NCBI GenBank assembly: GCA_020310875.1
Contig: CM035423.1
Location: forward strand, 136,308,933 to 136,372,932
Reading direction: 5' to 3'
Length of the DNA: 64,000 nt
DNA from: Ceratopteris richardii
Lineage: Eukaryota > Streptophyta > Polypodiopsida > Polypodiales > Pteridaceae
The translations under genes were made by a program, and so were the position numbers. This document shows, piece by piece, positions 1-11,296 of this stretch. The notes under the pieces are model-generated. The model saw only the letters and a program-made list of their open reading frames with translations. It did not search any database and was not told the origin of the DNA. Every line of letters begins with the position of its first letter. The first letter of the stretch is position 1.

Positions 1-1216
1 CACCACCTGTAGCAAATACCCATTCTCGATCCACCTACAAGACTTAGAGAGAACGTGAGCAGTCATTCTCAGTGGTTAAATGGGATGCCAAGGTAGTTAG
101 GAGATGCAACTTACATATGGGAGGCAAAGTGTGAGTTCAACAATGTTTGAGGGAGATTTCAACTTTTTTCTAGAAAGTTTGAGAAACTCTAGAATACACC
201 CAAACTATAAGTAATTTGGCAACACACATGGTTAGCTAAATATTTCAAGGACCCCATACCAAAGCCAGGCGTGAAACGTTGCTATTAGTTGATGTCCACC
301 CTATAAACTAGTGGTGTGAAAGATCAACCAAATACCTTTGTAATTCCTTCTCTATCATGCAAAAATGAACTAAAGAAGTTTGAACACACCCTAGACTTGG
401 TAAGAGAGACACTTAACATGCGTTGCACACATGTCTCATCTAAAAAATAAGCCTTGGTACTAGATAACATGAAGGACAAAAGAATAGTCAACCTCAAGGA
501 TATGGCAGCATTGACACGTAATGTGATCCATTCCTCTTCCTCTCTAAATGCAACACTTTGCATTTGAGGACAAGATAGATTCATTGAGCCACACAAAAGA
601 ATCGTTTTTAGTATTTATCTAGCAGAGACAAGATCACTCACCATTAAACTTCCTATGTGGATTATAGATCACGTGTATGAAGCTAATAAAAGGTGGTTTA
701 GGAAACCAATATTAATTGGATGTTGTGCCATCACTTGCATAATATACATATATTTATTATATGATGTGCCCATCGAGCAGGCTTTGACTTGGTCCCAACT
801 ACAATTGTTTAAAGGTCACGGAGCTTCTGGCTAGTCTAAGAGAATCATAGGCACTCTTCCCTGTGTCTAACCACGAGAAATTCTTACGACCCCAAAAATA
901 TCCCCAATGGCAGAAGGTACAGTACCTCCATTTACCATACAAATTTCTAGATCGAGCTAAGAAGGAACTACATAAGCTACTCCCTTGGCTCCACCTGCAC
1001 CCTTGGAGTTTGAATTATGAATGGAGGTATTGAAGGGATGAGCACCTTCGATTTTGAATCTTTTTTGCATACCACTCAAGTATTGGATGTGGAGTTCTTT
1101 TCAGACATAGAAGGTTTTGACATCTCAACACAAAGAATGGGACAATCTAGAGAAGCACGCCATGTCCACTAGGAATATGAACAATAGAGGACTCTATCTC
1201 AATGACTAGAACAACT
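1..1216. other. no recognisable gene (window left edge)
   Basis: I see no domain, LTR terminus, primer site or long ORF here. The longest ORF (324-596, minus, 90 codons) has no motif that I know and no coding-like context. From about 1000 onward the plus strand reads as broken coding-like sequence that may belong to the decayed ORF further right. Confidence 0.5.
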
Positions 1217-1336
1217 TGAAGAAGAAGAAGAAGCAAAAGAAGAAGAAGAAGAAGAAGAAGAAGAAGAAGAAGAAGAAGAAGAAGAAGAAGAAGAAGAAGA
1301 AGAAGAAGAAGAAGAAGAAGAAGAAGAAGAAGAAGA
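1217..1336 (+). repeat. (GAA)n microsatellite
   Basis: About 40 nearly perfect GAA/AAG trinucleotides with one interruption (aagcaaaag near 1231-1239). It creates an artificial poly-lysine ORF that should not be read as a protein. In the surrounding decayed coding-like frame it may have grown from a lysine/glutamate-rich codon run. Confidence 0.97.
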
Positions 1337-1482
1337 TACTAGATCTCCGACCTATACCGTACAACTCCGTAGATTATACCAAACTATGGAGAGAGTCCAA
1401 GCATAGCAAGTGCTATCTAAATAGAGTGGTAGAGTGCTCATGGCCCAACTTTCGGAGGAGGTTGTAGTCGACTCACAATTCC

Positions 1483-3435
1483 GTGAATGCCTTCAATGTC
1501 TATGAGAGATGTGGTGTGGTGGAAGCGATGAGATACACAATACAAAGGCCTCATGCCACATATGCTCCACATTGGTTACAAACCAGATCAAGGTTGGGAA
1601 AAAGAGGTGAGACTCCCATTACAACTACAACAAAAACTACTATAGCAATGGATCTAATTGCGAGGACTACCCCAACAGTGTCCATTACCCAAGATGAGAC
1701 AACTTTTCAACACATACACACTGCCATGCCAAGTCCATTGAGGCAACCACTTGAAACTCTTGGCATCAAACAACCATTGTCCATGAAGATACAACACAAA
1801 CACTGCCCCCACCACGCCCACCATGAACACACATGGAACACGTCTAAACTCCAATGCAAAATGGTACTCCTATGAAGGCACCTCATAGGGGCTCAAGAGG
1901 AAAATAGACATTTGCAACTCCAAAATCAAGAATTTAGAAGTAGCCATAGAAAGCACACTAGGGGCACCCATAAGCCCATCAAAGTTCCAAATTGTGCCCC
2001 CTTGAGAAAATCAAAATTATGTTGGAAGATTATGCCAACCAACTAGAGGCCCATGACAAATTATCAGGGGAAGTGGCTCAACTCCAACAGCAAAGAAAGT
2101 TTGACACTACAACAACCTTGAGTGTCACCACACCAACCTCTCCCATTGATACTAACTCAACCTTGCTAAGGGAGCTACAAAAATAGGTTACATAATTGCA
2201 AACTTGGTTACTACAAAAGAAAAGACCGCCCTCGCCACTTCAAGCCCCAACAAAAGAGAAAAGAGTCTCCATTCCAATGGAGCAAATGTTCGAAGATGAC
2301 TACAAACCTCAACTCACGCCTAGTGGATGGATAACAGAAGAATGCCAAGATATATGTGAAGCTCGACAATCCCCTTGGTGGGAACAAGTGGAATAAATTG
2401 AATGCAATCATGAAGATCACAGAGTGGTAAAGAATCAAGCCATCTGGGTCATAGAAGAAATGATGCTGCAATCCAACTACTTCCAAGACTTGGCACCTAG
2501 GAAGCTCACCACAATCTGGGAACTACATTACAAGCCATATTTTGTAATTTTGAATGATTATAATTCAGAAATTAAGAGAGTCACGGGGAAGAAACCCACA
2601 CTTGTGGCACAATTGTGGGCTACAAGACTTACCATCAACAGAGCACAAAGGTACTACCTTTCAACTAATCTCACAGAAGACCCTCATGGAGACTTATCCA
2701 AAAATGTTTCACACTTGGAATAACACACCTTTACATCTTCTTTATAGTCCATGCTATGGACCAATTCCAAGGTGCAAATCATGGAAAGACTTTCTAATCA
2801 AAGTACAAAATAATGTACAATACAGAGAGTGGATCAACTATCCATACATTCTGCCACCATAGTGACCATCTTCCATTGCTTATATGATGGCCACCATATG
2901 CCACTAGATCCCTCAGTTGAAGCCAATGCCAAATGTCATGGTGCATATGATGGTGAAGATTCTAGATATGATGCAAATTGTCTTTAAAACTTTTCACAAT
3001 ACATAAGCATCGCAAGTCGCTCTCCCAAGCTTTAGCAATGGAAGTTATGATCTGGTGTACATCATGTGCATGACCCCAAGTATTAGCATAGCCTATGCTT
3101 GGTACGTGTGCATTAAATACCTCCCATCATGTTACAAACGAATGTTCAAAGATATGTTCACGATAGCGTTTTGGGAGTATCACTCTAAGGTATTCACACC
3201 TAAACCAACTCACCTGCTTCACTTATATGCATGTGAGCAAGCCATGTATTTGGAGTATCACATGATGCCATAACCAAGTATTCCTAGTGCCAACAATTGG
3301 GATGCATTACAATTTGATGTGGCAAAAGGATTAAGGCTCTACGAACATGACTTGGCTAACGATGTCCTCCAATATTACATCGATCACCCTCTAGAACAGA
3401 GGTCTGCCAGGGGTGACATCCACTAGAGAGGGGGG
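1483..3435 (+). pseudogene. decayed ORF of unrecognised family, upstream of a candidate LTR
   Basis: A run of plus-strand open segments (1483-1875, 1992-2186, 2196-2396, 2424-2723, 2554-2862, 3055-3273). The segments at 1992-2723 share one frame, broken only by a few stops. The segments at 2554-3273 and the stretch up to the polypurine tract lie in another frame, suggesting one frameshift near 2600-2720. The predicted protein has a coiled-coil-like stretch (about 1992-2100) and patches such as DVAKGLRLYEHDL near 3320-3360. I recognise no gag zinc knuckle, protease, RT, RNase H or integrase motif. Its position just before a polypurine tract and LTR suggests the 3' internal part of an LTR element: an accessory or envelope-position ORF, or a non-autonomous element. 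The family is unknown. Confidence 0.4.
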
Positions 3436-3437
3436 AG
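3426..3437 (+). promoter_or_regulatory. polypurine tract of a candidate LTR element
   Basis: The purine run gagaggggggag stands directly before TGTTAGAAGTG. In LTR elements this is the plus-strand primer position next to the 3' LTR. The partner 5' LTR is not in the window. Confidence 0.6.
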
Positions 3438-3990
3438 TGTTAGAAGTGTCAACACACAAGAAGGTCAAAGCAAGGAGCTAGAATGAGCAAGGAGATGGAA
3501 ACAATATGAAAATCCAACAAAGAATAGGCCTTATCACTTTTTTCATAACTTACTTTCAATCAAAAGCGATTTTCGTCACTATACCTACATTGTAAATATT
3601 GTTTTTGGTAGATTAGACTCCATTTTGTACAACCAGAGGTGTCATCAAGCTTGAAGAGTATTAGAAGTACCTACATTTCAATTTTCAAAATTTTTATGCT
3701 CTGTTTGAGCCCTTAAATAAGAACTAGAACCTAATTTTTAATTAGGCCAGAGACTAGGTTTAAAGAGGGCCAAAGCTAGTCAAAAACTAGAAAAAGAGCT
3801 AGAGAGCTCAATTTTGAGGTTAGCTTGTTAGAGATTAGAGCTTTTGTAAAATAGATCTTTGATAATTAAAAGCACTCCATTGTTCCTCTCTTTGTTCTTG
3901 CCTTGTGTACACATGTGTGTGTATGTTTGTACATGCTAGTGAGCTTCTCATTCACGCACTTGTGACTTCACTTGCTTTTGGTCATCATAC
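3438..3990 (+). repeat. candidate 3' LTR
   Basis: Starts with TGTTAGAAGTG immediately after a polypurine tract. It contains an AT-rich middle and a region (about 3830-3930) with cattgttcctctctttgttcttg followed by gt-rich sequence, a texture common near plant LTR 3' ends. No second copy is present, so the right boundary (possibly CA near 3990) is a guess. Confidence 0.45.
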
Positions 3991-4019
3991 CAGTCCATGT
4001 TGGAGGAAATGGTGGATAC

Positions 4020-4450
4020 TCACAAGAGATGAAGTGGTGTAACTAGATCCTGCTTCACACCTGCTAAGAATGATGACAAGAGAGTGTAGTGGGTCTCTTT
4101 AGTTAGGTAATGACCACAAATATTCATATATGTTGCTTTGAAGTTGATCCATACCTCATCCTTATGCTTCATGAAATAAAGGACTGTCCATCTACTGTAA
4201 TCATCAACAAATGAAACATAGTATCTTGTACCTGAGATTGATGGATCTTTGCTAGGACCAACATCAGTGTGTACAAGCTCCAAATAGTCTTCATGAATGT
4301 ATCCTTTCTTGTTGAATGGTTGCCTTTGGGCTTTGCCAAATTGCCATGCTCCACATTTCTATATCATGTGTTTCTTGGTCACATTGGGAATGCCAAGCGC
4401 ACTTTGATCCCTGCATATTTCCTTCAGAGTTCTTTCTCCTATGTGTCACG
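4020..4450 (-). pseudogene. Ty1/copia fragment: GAG-pre-integrase to integrase start
   Basis: On the minus strand the sequence reads as the zinc-binding GAG-pre-integrase segment (with KAQRQPFNKKGYIH-like residues) followed by the integrase start (ELVHTDVGPS, YYVSFVDDYSRW). It closely resembles the same segment of the copia element at 48617-54782. A cysteine of the zinc site is lost and a stop interrupts the first part. After the residues FKATY the similarity ends. The last 120 bases (4015-4140) resemble the end of the LTR seen at 34879 (a cag-g-t..aagcagg..accac..ttcatctcttg pattern), so this scrap seems fused to an LTR remnant. Confidence 0.7.
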
Positions 4451-4451
4451 A

Positions 4452-5374
4452 ACTACATAACCTTCTAGTTGTTCCATATACATCTCATATGTAAGATCTC
4501 CATGCAAGAAAGCAGTTTTCACATCCATTACAACGAATCCAAGCAACGAATCCAAGCAGTACTAGGTCAAAGGTTAATCACATGAAATGTAGTCAATACT
4601 GCTTCTGCCCAAAAGCCTTGTGAGAGGTTTGCATGATGCAACATAGAAACTACTCTATCTTGAATAGTTCTACTCATCCTTTTAGTGACACAATTCTTTA
4701 GTGAGGTCTAAGGTGCTGTCAACTCTCTAAGAATCCCTCTAGACTAACAAAAAAGGTTGAATTCATGTGAGGTATACTCACCCCCATTATCTGAACGTAA
4801 AGCCTTAAGCTTATTTCCTTTTTCAGTCTCAACTGAAGCAAGCCATTTTTTGAAAGTAGGGAATACATCATCCTTCGATTTGATAGGATATACCCAAACT
4901 TTTCTAGTAGCATCATCTATGAAAGTGACAAAGTAAAGAGAACCACCTAAGGACCTAGTGGGCATAGGACCACACACATTTGTATGGACGAGATCTAAAG
5001 GATGAATTGAAGGGTCAATGTGCATTCTATGCACATTTTTGGTTTGCTTTCCATATTGACAATGCTCACAAAATGGAAAATTGGAGAAAGATAACACAAG
5101 TAAGTAGCCAGAACAAGAAAGATTTTCCATTCCACTACGAGGTATATTGCCCAAACAACCATGCCAAATACAATCCATAGGATGTTCAGTAACACCTAAC
5201 AAGCGTTCTTTCTGTGATACAAATAAAGGATAAAGTGATCCAACTTCGCTTCCTTTTGCAATAACCATATTTCCCTTTGATGTACGAAAAACATGAGCAT
5301 AGAAGACCACCTTGTAACCAAGGTCATCAAGTTGACCAACTGACATCGAACTCCATGATAACTGAGGTACATGG
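4452..5374 (-). pseudogene. copia C0, distal part: GAG-pre-integrase, integrase, RT scrap
   Basis: Continuation of element C0 left of the gypsy H insertion. The best ORF (5346-4744) has the SVGQLDDLGY block after the protease, a GAG-pre-integrase zinc site (HGCLG.., CEHCQYGK) and the integrase core (HTNVCGPMP, VTFIDDATRKVWVYPIKSK, RSDNGGEY). Downstream the frame is broken but readable as integrase (GFWAEAVLTT) to about 4565. It then jumps to an RT piece (DVKTAFLHGDL, YMEQLEGY) at about 4530-4455, so the integrase C-terminus and RT N-terminus are deleted. It ends at about 4450, where a second copia fragment begins. Confidence 0.8.
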
Positions 5375-6593
5375 TGAGAGGGGCATTAAGGAAATGGCCT
5401 TTAACACTTCCTCGATGCTCAACTCATAAATAGAAAATGGAATTGAAGATGAGGGACACCAGGCTCCTACAAAATCACTCACATGAAAAACACACATAGC
5501 ACTGCCAAGGCAGGGGTGGTCCGTGCTGCCTTGTCACACAAATACAATGGCACTCTTAGGGTGGGGATTGTCCATGCTGCTCTCTTATTACCAGCTCTGA
5601 AAATAGAAAACACTCACAAGAAAGAGATTCTCAATGACAAGAGGATCCAGGTGATACCACAATCTTCAACGGGTTTGGGAATGATGGAGAAGAGGGAAGG
5701 AAGAAATAGGAAATGAGAGAAGAAGAGAGGGTGTATTGGATAGAATAACCAAAGGTTCACGGTAATGGAAATGGAAGGAATTGGAGATGAACTTGATTGA
5801 AATAGAAAATATTACAAAGACATGCGGGACTTACAAATTAGGAGCTTTTATAGCTCTCTCAATACAATGACATAGGGTAGACTCCTCCTAGGTTTGGAGT
5901 GCTCACTACACCCGCAGCGTGTACCTGCATACAACTCTTCTTGTTTTTGGAGGGCGCCCAAGGGGTCCTTTTATAGGCCTTTTGGGGAGATATTTAGGGA
6001 TGATATTTTGAGATGAATCTTCTAGATATTTTACATTTGTGGTGGAATAAGAGTTGTTTACAAAGATCGAAAAGATTCTAGACTTAGGAGGGTGAAGTAT
6101 TTAGCCTGTTTTTACATGTTTCTTGGATATTTTGAGGTTGTATTACAAAAATATGATATTTTCTCCTCCAAATGCGTAAAAGGGGTCCAATACACCAAAT
6201 TTTGACTTTGTTGCATCATTCTTTTGAGTTTGGGACCCAAGAATATAAGATATATGCATAAACAAAAGATTTCCTTTGTTGAAAATTCAAAAAGGTGTGG
6301 TGGGGCTATGTGGCCTTTGGAAAGACTTTTGTTTCATTCTAAAGAGAGCGGGAAAAGGTTTAAATACTTGAATATTCTAGAATTTCCATCTCTTTTATAT
6401 TTTCCTTCTATATTGACCATTTCTCTTTAATCGCAGGGAGAGCTAGTCATATCTTCAATGGTGGGGCCCACTTGACTTCTATCTTTCTTATTTATTTTAT
6501 AGATATCCATATCATATGGAAATAAGATAAATAACGTATTTCATATATAGAATAAGACTATGGGTAGAGGAGGTATCAAAAATATTGCCCTCA
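5375..6593 (-). repeat. H 3' LTR (1219 bp)
   Basis: Begins (plus strand) TGAGAGGGGCATT and ends AATATTGCCCTCA, so the termini are inverted. It matches 33308-34434 with about 5 percent base differences over the first 150 bases. It keeps a 180-bp AT-rich segment (about 6345-6570) absent from the 5' LTR copy, and has only two copies of the ggtggtcc-gtgctgcc tandem unit against four in the other LTR. Confidence 0.9.
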
Positions 6594-6611
6594 TACTTAG
6601 CCCTCCCCTAA
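6594..6611 (-). promoter_or_regulatory. H polypurine tract
   Basis: On the minus strand ttaggggagggctaagta stands directly before the LTR start TGAGGGCAATATT. This fixes the 5375-6593 copy as the 3' LTR of a minus-strand element. Confidence 0.85.
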
Positions 6612-6745
6612 GGCTAGAGGCATTCATGTCTCTAGCTTTCGAATAGTTTATTGATGTCCCAAGGTGGGTCGTCTTCCTGTACCACCATGGATATTTCCTT
6701 CTCCTTTGATTTCTCTCGCTGATCATAAATGTCTTCTATCCTTTG

Positions 6746-7079
6746 CTAATACTTCTTTAGCCTCCATCCATTGACCTTGGTCTTGTGCACTTTCCCTGAT
6801 AGATCCATAAGTTGGAAGCTACCATTCTTTAACTTTGTCTTGATCACAAATGGTCCCTCCCATCGTGGTTGGAACTTTGTGTCATGCCTATTATCAAAGC
6901 AGTTATCATATCTTAGAACACGATTTCCTTCTATTAACCCTTTATCCTTTAGTTGTCTGTTGAATTCTTGTCTTCTTTTCTCTACTTGGTTCATGTAATG
7001 CTCAGTTGCAAGGTCCCTTTTCAAACTCAGCTCTTGTAGTTCTGTAAGCCTCTTCAATATTACCTCTCGCTCACTATGT
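6746..7079 (-). pseudogene. H integrase C-terminus (piece 3 of 3)
   Basis: Encodes the basic helical tail and the GPF/Y module of a gypsy integrase: KRRQEFNRQLKDKG, then FQPRWEGPFVIKTKLKNGSF and a final VNGWRLKKY. The first codons of the open frame (7080-7093) come from the inserted copia A LTR. Real H coding starts at the TSD (7075-7079) and joins in frame with the piece ending at 12455 when one TSD is removed. No chromodomain follows the GPF/Y module. Confidence 0.88.
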
Positions 7080-8229
7080 TGTTGAAGAATCACTCACAAA
7101 TTTGACATACAGACAGATATAAAGACGAAGAAAGACAAAGAAAAGCAGAAACAAAGTCAGTCAGAAAATTAAGCCTTAGTGAAGGGACAAATTCACGTCT
7201 GTAATATACAGTGTAGAAGTTTCCAGAATTACGAGTTTGTTGAAACCCGGATCAAAATTGTATATAAGAGAGCTGAGAGTTAGAAGAAGTGTGTGAGTGC
7301 ATAGAACCAGAATAGAATAGTGATATAGAAGACGCCAGAGATTGCGTATGAAAAGATGAATAATGGAACTTGAAATATTCATCTGAGAGAGATGGTAAGG
7401 AATAACTACTCAGAGTAGGAGAGTTTTCCATAGCTATGAGCAAAGTGAGGCCAAGCTATTTTTGTACACATCTTCTCTAATAGAAAACACATGTTCATGT
7501 GGAAGAATTTGAGCACATTCTTCATATGTGAAGAAATCTAAGTGATTTCATGTTACTGTGAAAGTTAGTTAACAGTCACAGTTTTCTCAGTAAACATTTT
7601 CCGGTGCTTCTGAGAGTTAGATCTTGAAGTACAGTGTAAAGATTTTCATGAGTGCTAGCTCATCTTGAAGCTAGAAGTCTGAACTATAAACTGATCAAAG
7701 AATCCGGTGAAAAGGAACACGTACACATAGTACAAAGTCTGACCGTAAAGAACTGATGAAGGTTTTCCTTAAACTTCAGATAGAGTTCATTAAGTGAAGG
7801 AAGTTCACGTATTACTTTTTTACTTCATGTATACACATTTGAAGTAATTACAATCAGAATTGTAGTTGATTCCGGTAACATTCTGGTACAATTCCAGTAA
7901 GATTCCGGTGACAGTCCAGTGACAGTCCGATGAAGTTCCGGTGAAATTTTGGTTAGTTAAAAACATAGTTTTGGCACAGTTAAGTGACGGAAAGATTATT
8001 TAACTATAAGCAAATACAGTAGTGTAAAGACTGAAGCAAATTAGTTCAGAAATGAAGCTTGGAAGAAACGCAAAGCTTTCTGTAAAGTGAATTTCAATTT
8101 TTCACTGATACAGTTATAAAGTTTTGAGAAGGTTGCTAAGCTATTGATGATTATAGAGGTGTTCTAACATCACTTTAGCTTAGTTCTTGTGGTGTAAGCA
8201 GATTCCGCAATATAAGCGCTACACCAACG
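7080..8229 (+). repeat. A 5' LTR (1150 bp)
   Basis: TGTTG start and CAAC(G) end, with a mutated final A, ending two bases before the primer site. Matched by 11297-12454. A likely promoter lies around the tatataag at 7261-7268 (TATA-like: ttgtatataagagag), but the start site cannot be placed from sequence alone. Confidence 0.95.
7869..7945 (+). repeat. 11-bp tandem repeat in A 5' LTR (about 7 units)
   Basis: Units of the type attccggtaac follow each other at 7869, 7880, 7891, 7902, 7913, 7924 and 7935, with 1-4 changes each. The same block is in the 3' LTR at about 12094-12170. Short reiterated motifs in U3 are candidate enhancer or silencing sites; function is unknown here. Confidence 0.85.
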
Positions 8230-8231
8230 AG

Positions 8232-8330
8232 TGGTATCAGAGCAGTGAGATCCAAGAAGTGATATTAGAGCGGAAAGATCCACAAGTGATATCATAGCAG
8301 TAAGATCAACAAATGGTACCAGAACACAAA
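8232..8330 (+). promoter_or_regulatory. A primer-binding site with reiterated copies
   Basis: TGGTATCAGAGC (8232-8243) is the plant copia primer site complementary to the 3' end of initiator tRNA-Met. It is the first of a roughly 27-nt tandem series: unit starts at 8231, 8259, 8286 and 8313. Later units carry degraded copies (tgatattagagc, tgatatcatagc, tggtaccagaac) followed by a gatcca/aca-aa tail. Only the first is a good primer match. Confidence 0.85.
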
Positions 8331-8533
8331 AAGTTCTGAAGAGCAAAAAAAGTTTCTCAGAAGAAGAAATGGAAAGAGAATTTGAACAATTCTCATAAAG
8401 AAAGGTGAAAGCTGAAGAGATCGATAGCAAACGACATCAAGAAGTGTTCTAAAGTCATTCTCAGGGTAAAGGTTTACAAAAGGTAAAATCCTTTAATGTT
8501 ACACTCACCGGAAGTAACAAAAACAAGAAGATC

Positions 8534-9560
8534 ATGGCAGATCACATTTCTATTGACAAATTGGACAGAGATAATTATACGGCATGGGTAATGCACATGG
8601 AAGCCTTACTTATGAGTAAGGACTTAGTGATATATGTGACAGGAGAAGAAAAGAAGCCAATGTTTGAAGATGATAGTCAACCGAAGAAAGAAGAATTAGA
8701 AGCCTTGAAGCTGTGGCAGAAGAAAGATACAACGGCAAGAGCATATATCTACAATACCGTTACAGATCATCTATTACCGCATATTAGAGGTCTGGAGAAA
8801 GCAGAAGATATATGGAGTGCATTGGAAGATCATTTCCAAAATACGACAAAAAACTAGGAAGGCTAGCTTATGGTCGGAGTTCACAACGTTCAAGAAAAAG
8901 CAAAGTCAAAGCATTAGTGATTATGTCACTATGATGAAGGACTTGGCAGATAGTCTTGGATTGATTGGTGAAGTTATTGATGACCACACGTTAATAGCGC
9001 AAGTGCTTGCAGGTTTGAGAGGAGATGAAAGGTGGAAACCTTTCGTACTCTCAACTGAACTTTCTTTAAATCATTTTGTACTGGATTTAAATCAGTTGCT
9101 TGGACTAATGCTAACGTTTGAGCAAGATTTGAAGACAGATGGAGAAAAAGGACATAGCTCAGTTATGTACACAAAGAATAAGAAGAAAGTTAATAAAGGT
9201 AAAGAAAAAGATGAAGAAGAAGTGACTGCTCAAGCAAAATATGCAAGAGGACGAGGTAATGTCAGAAATAAAAGTACAAGTAATACAAAAGGAAGAAGTA
9301 ATAAGAAAGCTTGCTGGATCTGTGGATTAAGCAATCACTTGGCTCATGATTGCTGGCATAATTCTCAAGGATCAAGTCAGAATCAAAATAATAACAGTAC
9401 AGGCAGAAGCGAAAGATATCAAAGAGGAAGACAAAGCCAAAGAGGCAGATATGGTAGAGGTGGAGCAAGAAGTTGGGGACAAAATCAGTCTCACAACACT
9501 ACCTACTACAATTATGCGAATGATACGCAGAATGACGATCATACAACATTGATGATGAAC
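8534..9560 (+). pseudogene. A gag (copia type), one frame break
   Basis: Starts at ATG 8534 (MADHISIDKLDRDNY, the usual copia gag start). It contains the UBN2-type region with DHLLPHIRGLEKAEDIW, then after a stop near 8854-8856 and a -1 overlap continues in the 8817-9815 frame (LWSEFTTFKKKQSQSISDYV). A single CCHC zinc knuckle CWICGLSNHLAHDC lies at about 9313-9354, followed by a Gln/Asn/Arg/Gly-rich stretch. Gag would form the virus-like particle and bind RNA. The frameshift breaks full-length gag. Confidence 0.9.
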
Positions 9561-9951
9561 TCAATAAGTGTGTCAGAAAATGAAGACCTAAAGGTATTTT
9601 ATATCGACTCTGGTTGTTCAAATCATTTGTCGAGAAATATAGAATTATTATCAGAACTTGAAGGAGGTATTTCAAATCATACAGTACAGACAGGTGATAA
9701 CACAAAACATAATGTAAGGTCAATTGGAAAGGTAAAATGTAAGAATGGAGCTGACCTACTAAGAAATGTTTTGTATTTTCCAACAATCCCAAAGAATCTG
9801 ATCAGTGTGGGTTAGATAGTAGAAAAAGGTTTTCAAGTCAGGTTTACAAATGAAGGAGTATTTGTTGAAGATCCAGAAAAAGGATACAAACAAATTGTCC
9901 ATGGTAAAAAGGAAGGTAGACTTTTTACTCTTAAAGTGCAAGGGAATGTTG
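9561..9951 (+). pseudogene. A aspartic protease and GAG-pre-integrase start
   Basis: Follows gag in the same ORF. FYIDSGCSNHLSRN at about 9600-9640 is the copia protease active site (D-S-G), and NVLYFPTIPKNLISVG marks the end of the domain. A TAG at 9816 interrupts. The reading then goes on (VEKGFQVRF, EGRLFTL) as the linker to GAG-pre-integrase until about 9951, where it joins RT sequence directly. Confidence 0.85.
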
Positions 9952-11260
9952 CATAGATTATGATGAGACGTTTAGTCCGGTGGCAAAGATGTCAACCATA
10001 AGGACAGTAATTGCTATAGTAGCATCAAAAGGATGGAAGCTAAGTCAGCTGGATATAAAGAATGCATTTCTAAATGGATATATATCAGATGAAGTCTACA
10101 TGGACCAACCTGAAGGGTTTGTAAGTTCCAGCTACCCAGAACATGTTTGCAGGTTAAGAAGAGCTCTCTATGGATTGAAGCAAGCTCCAAGAGCTTGGAA
10201 TTATAGACTTGTGAAGTATCTCAATGATCTTGGATATCAAAGTTAAAAGGCTGATGCAAGTCTACTCATCAAGAGAACAGATGAAGGTATGATCTACATT
10301 TGTATTTATGTAGATGACATAATAATCACAGGAACCTCAGATGAAGGAATCAAGGAGGTAAAGAGGCTGCTTGAAAAAGAGTTCAAGATCAGTGATCTAG
10401 GAAAGTTATGATCATACTTTCTTGGAATGGAAGTCACGTATACAGATCATGGTGTATATGTTTCGCAAGAAAGGTATCTCCTAAACTTACTGAAGACGTT
10501 TAATATCGAGAATTGCTGAGAAGCTTCAACACCGCTTGAAGTAAATCATAAACTTAGCAAATATGGTGGTGCAAAGTTTAAAGATATGAGGAAGTATGAG
10601 TCGTTAGTGGGAAGCTTAATTTATGCTACACTAACAAGACCGGATCTTAGTTATGCAGTGGGAGTTCTCTCAGAGTTTATGCATTGTCTGAAGGATCAAC
10701 ATTGGGTTGCAGGACAAAGAGTTCTTAGATATATCAAAAGAACTATAAAAGAAGGATTATATTATCCTTTTGCATCAGATATAAAATTGAGAGCATACAG
10801 TGACTCAGACTAGGCAGGAAGTCAAGATGACAGAAGGTCAACACATGGGTATATGATATACCTAGGAGATAAGCTTGTAAGCTGGTGTTCAAAGAAGCAA
10901 CACATAGTGGCTTTATCATCAATAGAAGCAGAATATAAAGGACTTCTAGAAGCAGCGAAAGAAGTGATATGGATGCAGACCTTGTTCAAAAGCATGGGTA
11001 TTGATCAAGGTATACCTATCATACTTGGAGATAATATGAGTTCATTGTATCTTGCAGCAAATCTAGTATGTCATGCAAGAACAACACACATAGAAATTCA
11101 ATATCAATTCCTGAGGGAAAAGGTAATGGAGAAGGAGATTGAAATAGTATTCACTCCTATAAAAGATCAAATTGCAGATATTGTGACAAAGAGCTTGGAT
11201 GGAGTAAAGACAAGTAGATTCAAAGAAATGGCAGGAATAAAAGAAAAGAAGGATATATGA
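9952..11260 (+). pseudogene. A reverse transcriptase and RNase H, with stops
   Basis: Begins mid-domain with YDETFSPVAKM at about 9958, then LDIKNAFLNGYISDEVYMDQPEGF, ALYGLKQAPRAWN and the catalytic YVDDI at about 10308-10322. RNase H follows (SLIYATLTRPDLSYAVG, YSDSD-stop-AGSQDD, SSIEAEYKGL, GDNMSS, HARTTHIEI). Stops lie near 10245, 10410, 10519 and 10812. The one at 10812 fits TGG to TAG, as from cytosine deamination. RT N-terminus and integrase are missing. Confidence 0.92.
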
Positions 11261-11283
11261 AGACTGGAAGATGAAAATTAGTG

Positions 11284-11296
11284 ATTGAGGGGGAGC
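11284..11296 (+). promoter_or_regulatory. A polypurine tract
   Basis: attgagggggagc immediately before the 3' LTR start TGTTGAAGAATC. This is the standard copia arrangement. Confidence 0.93.

Noticed and set aside
1216..1467. 83-codon ORF with about 40 lysines
   Set aside because: Translation of the (GAA)n microsatellite; no support as a protein.
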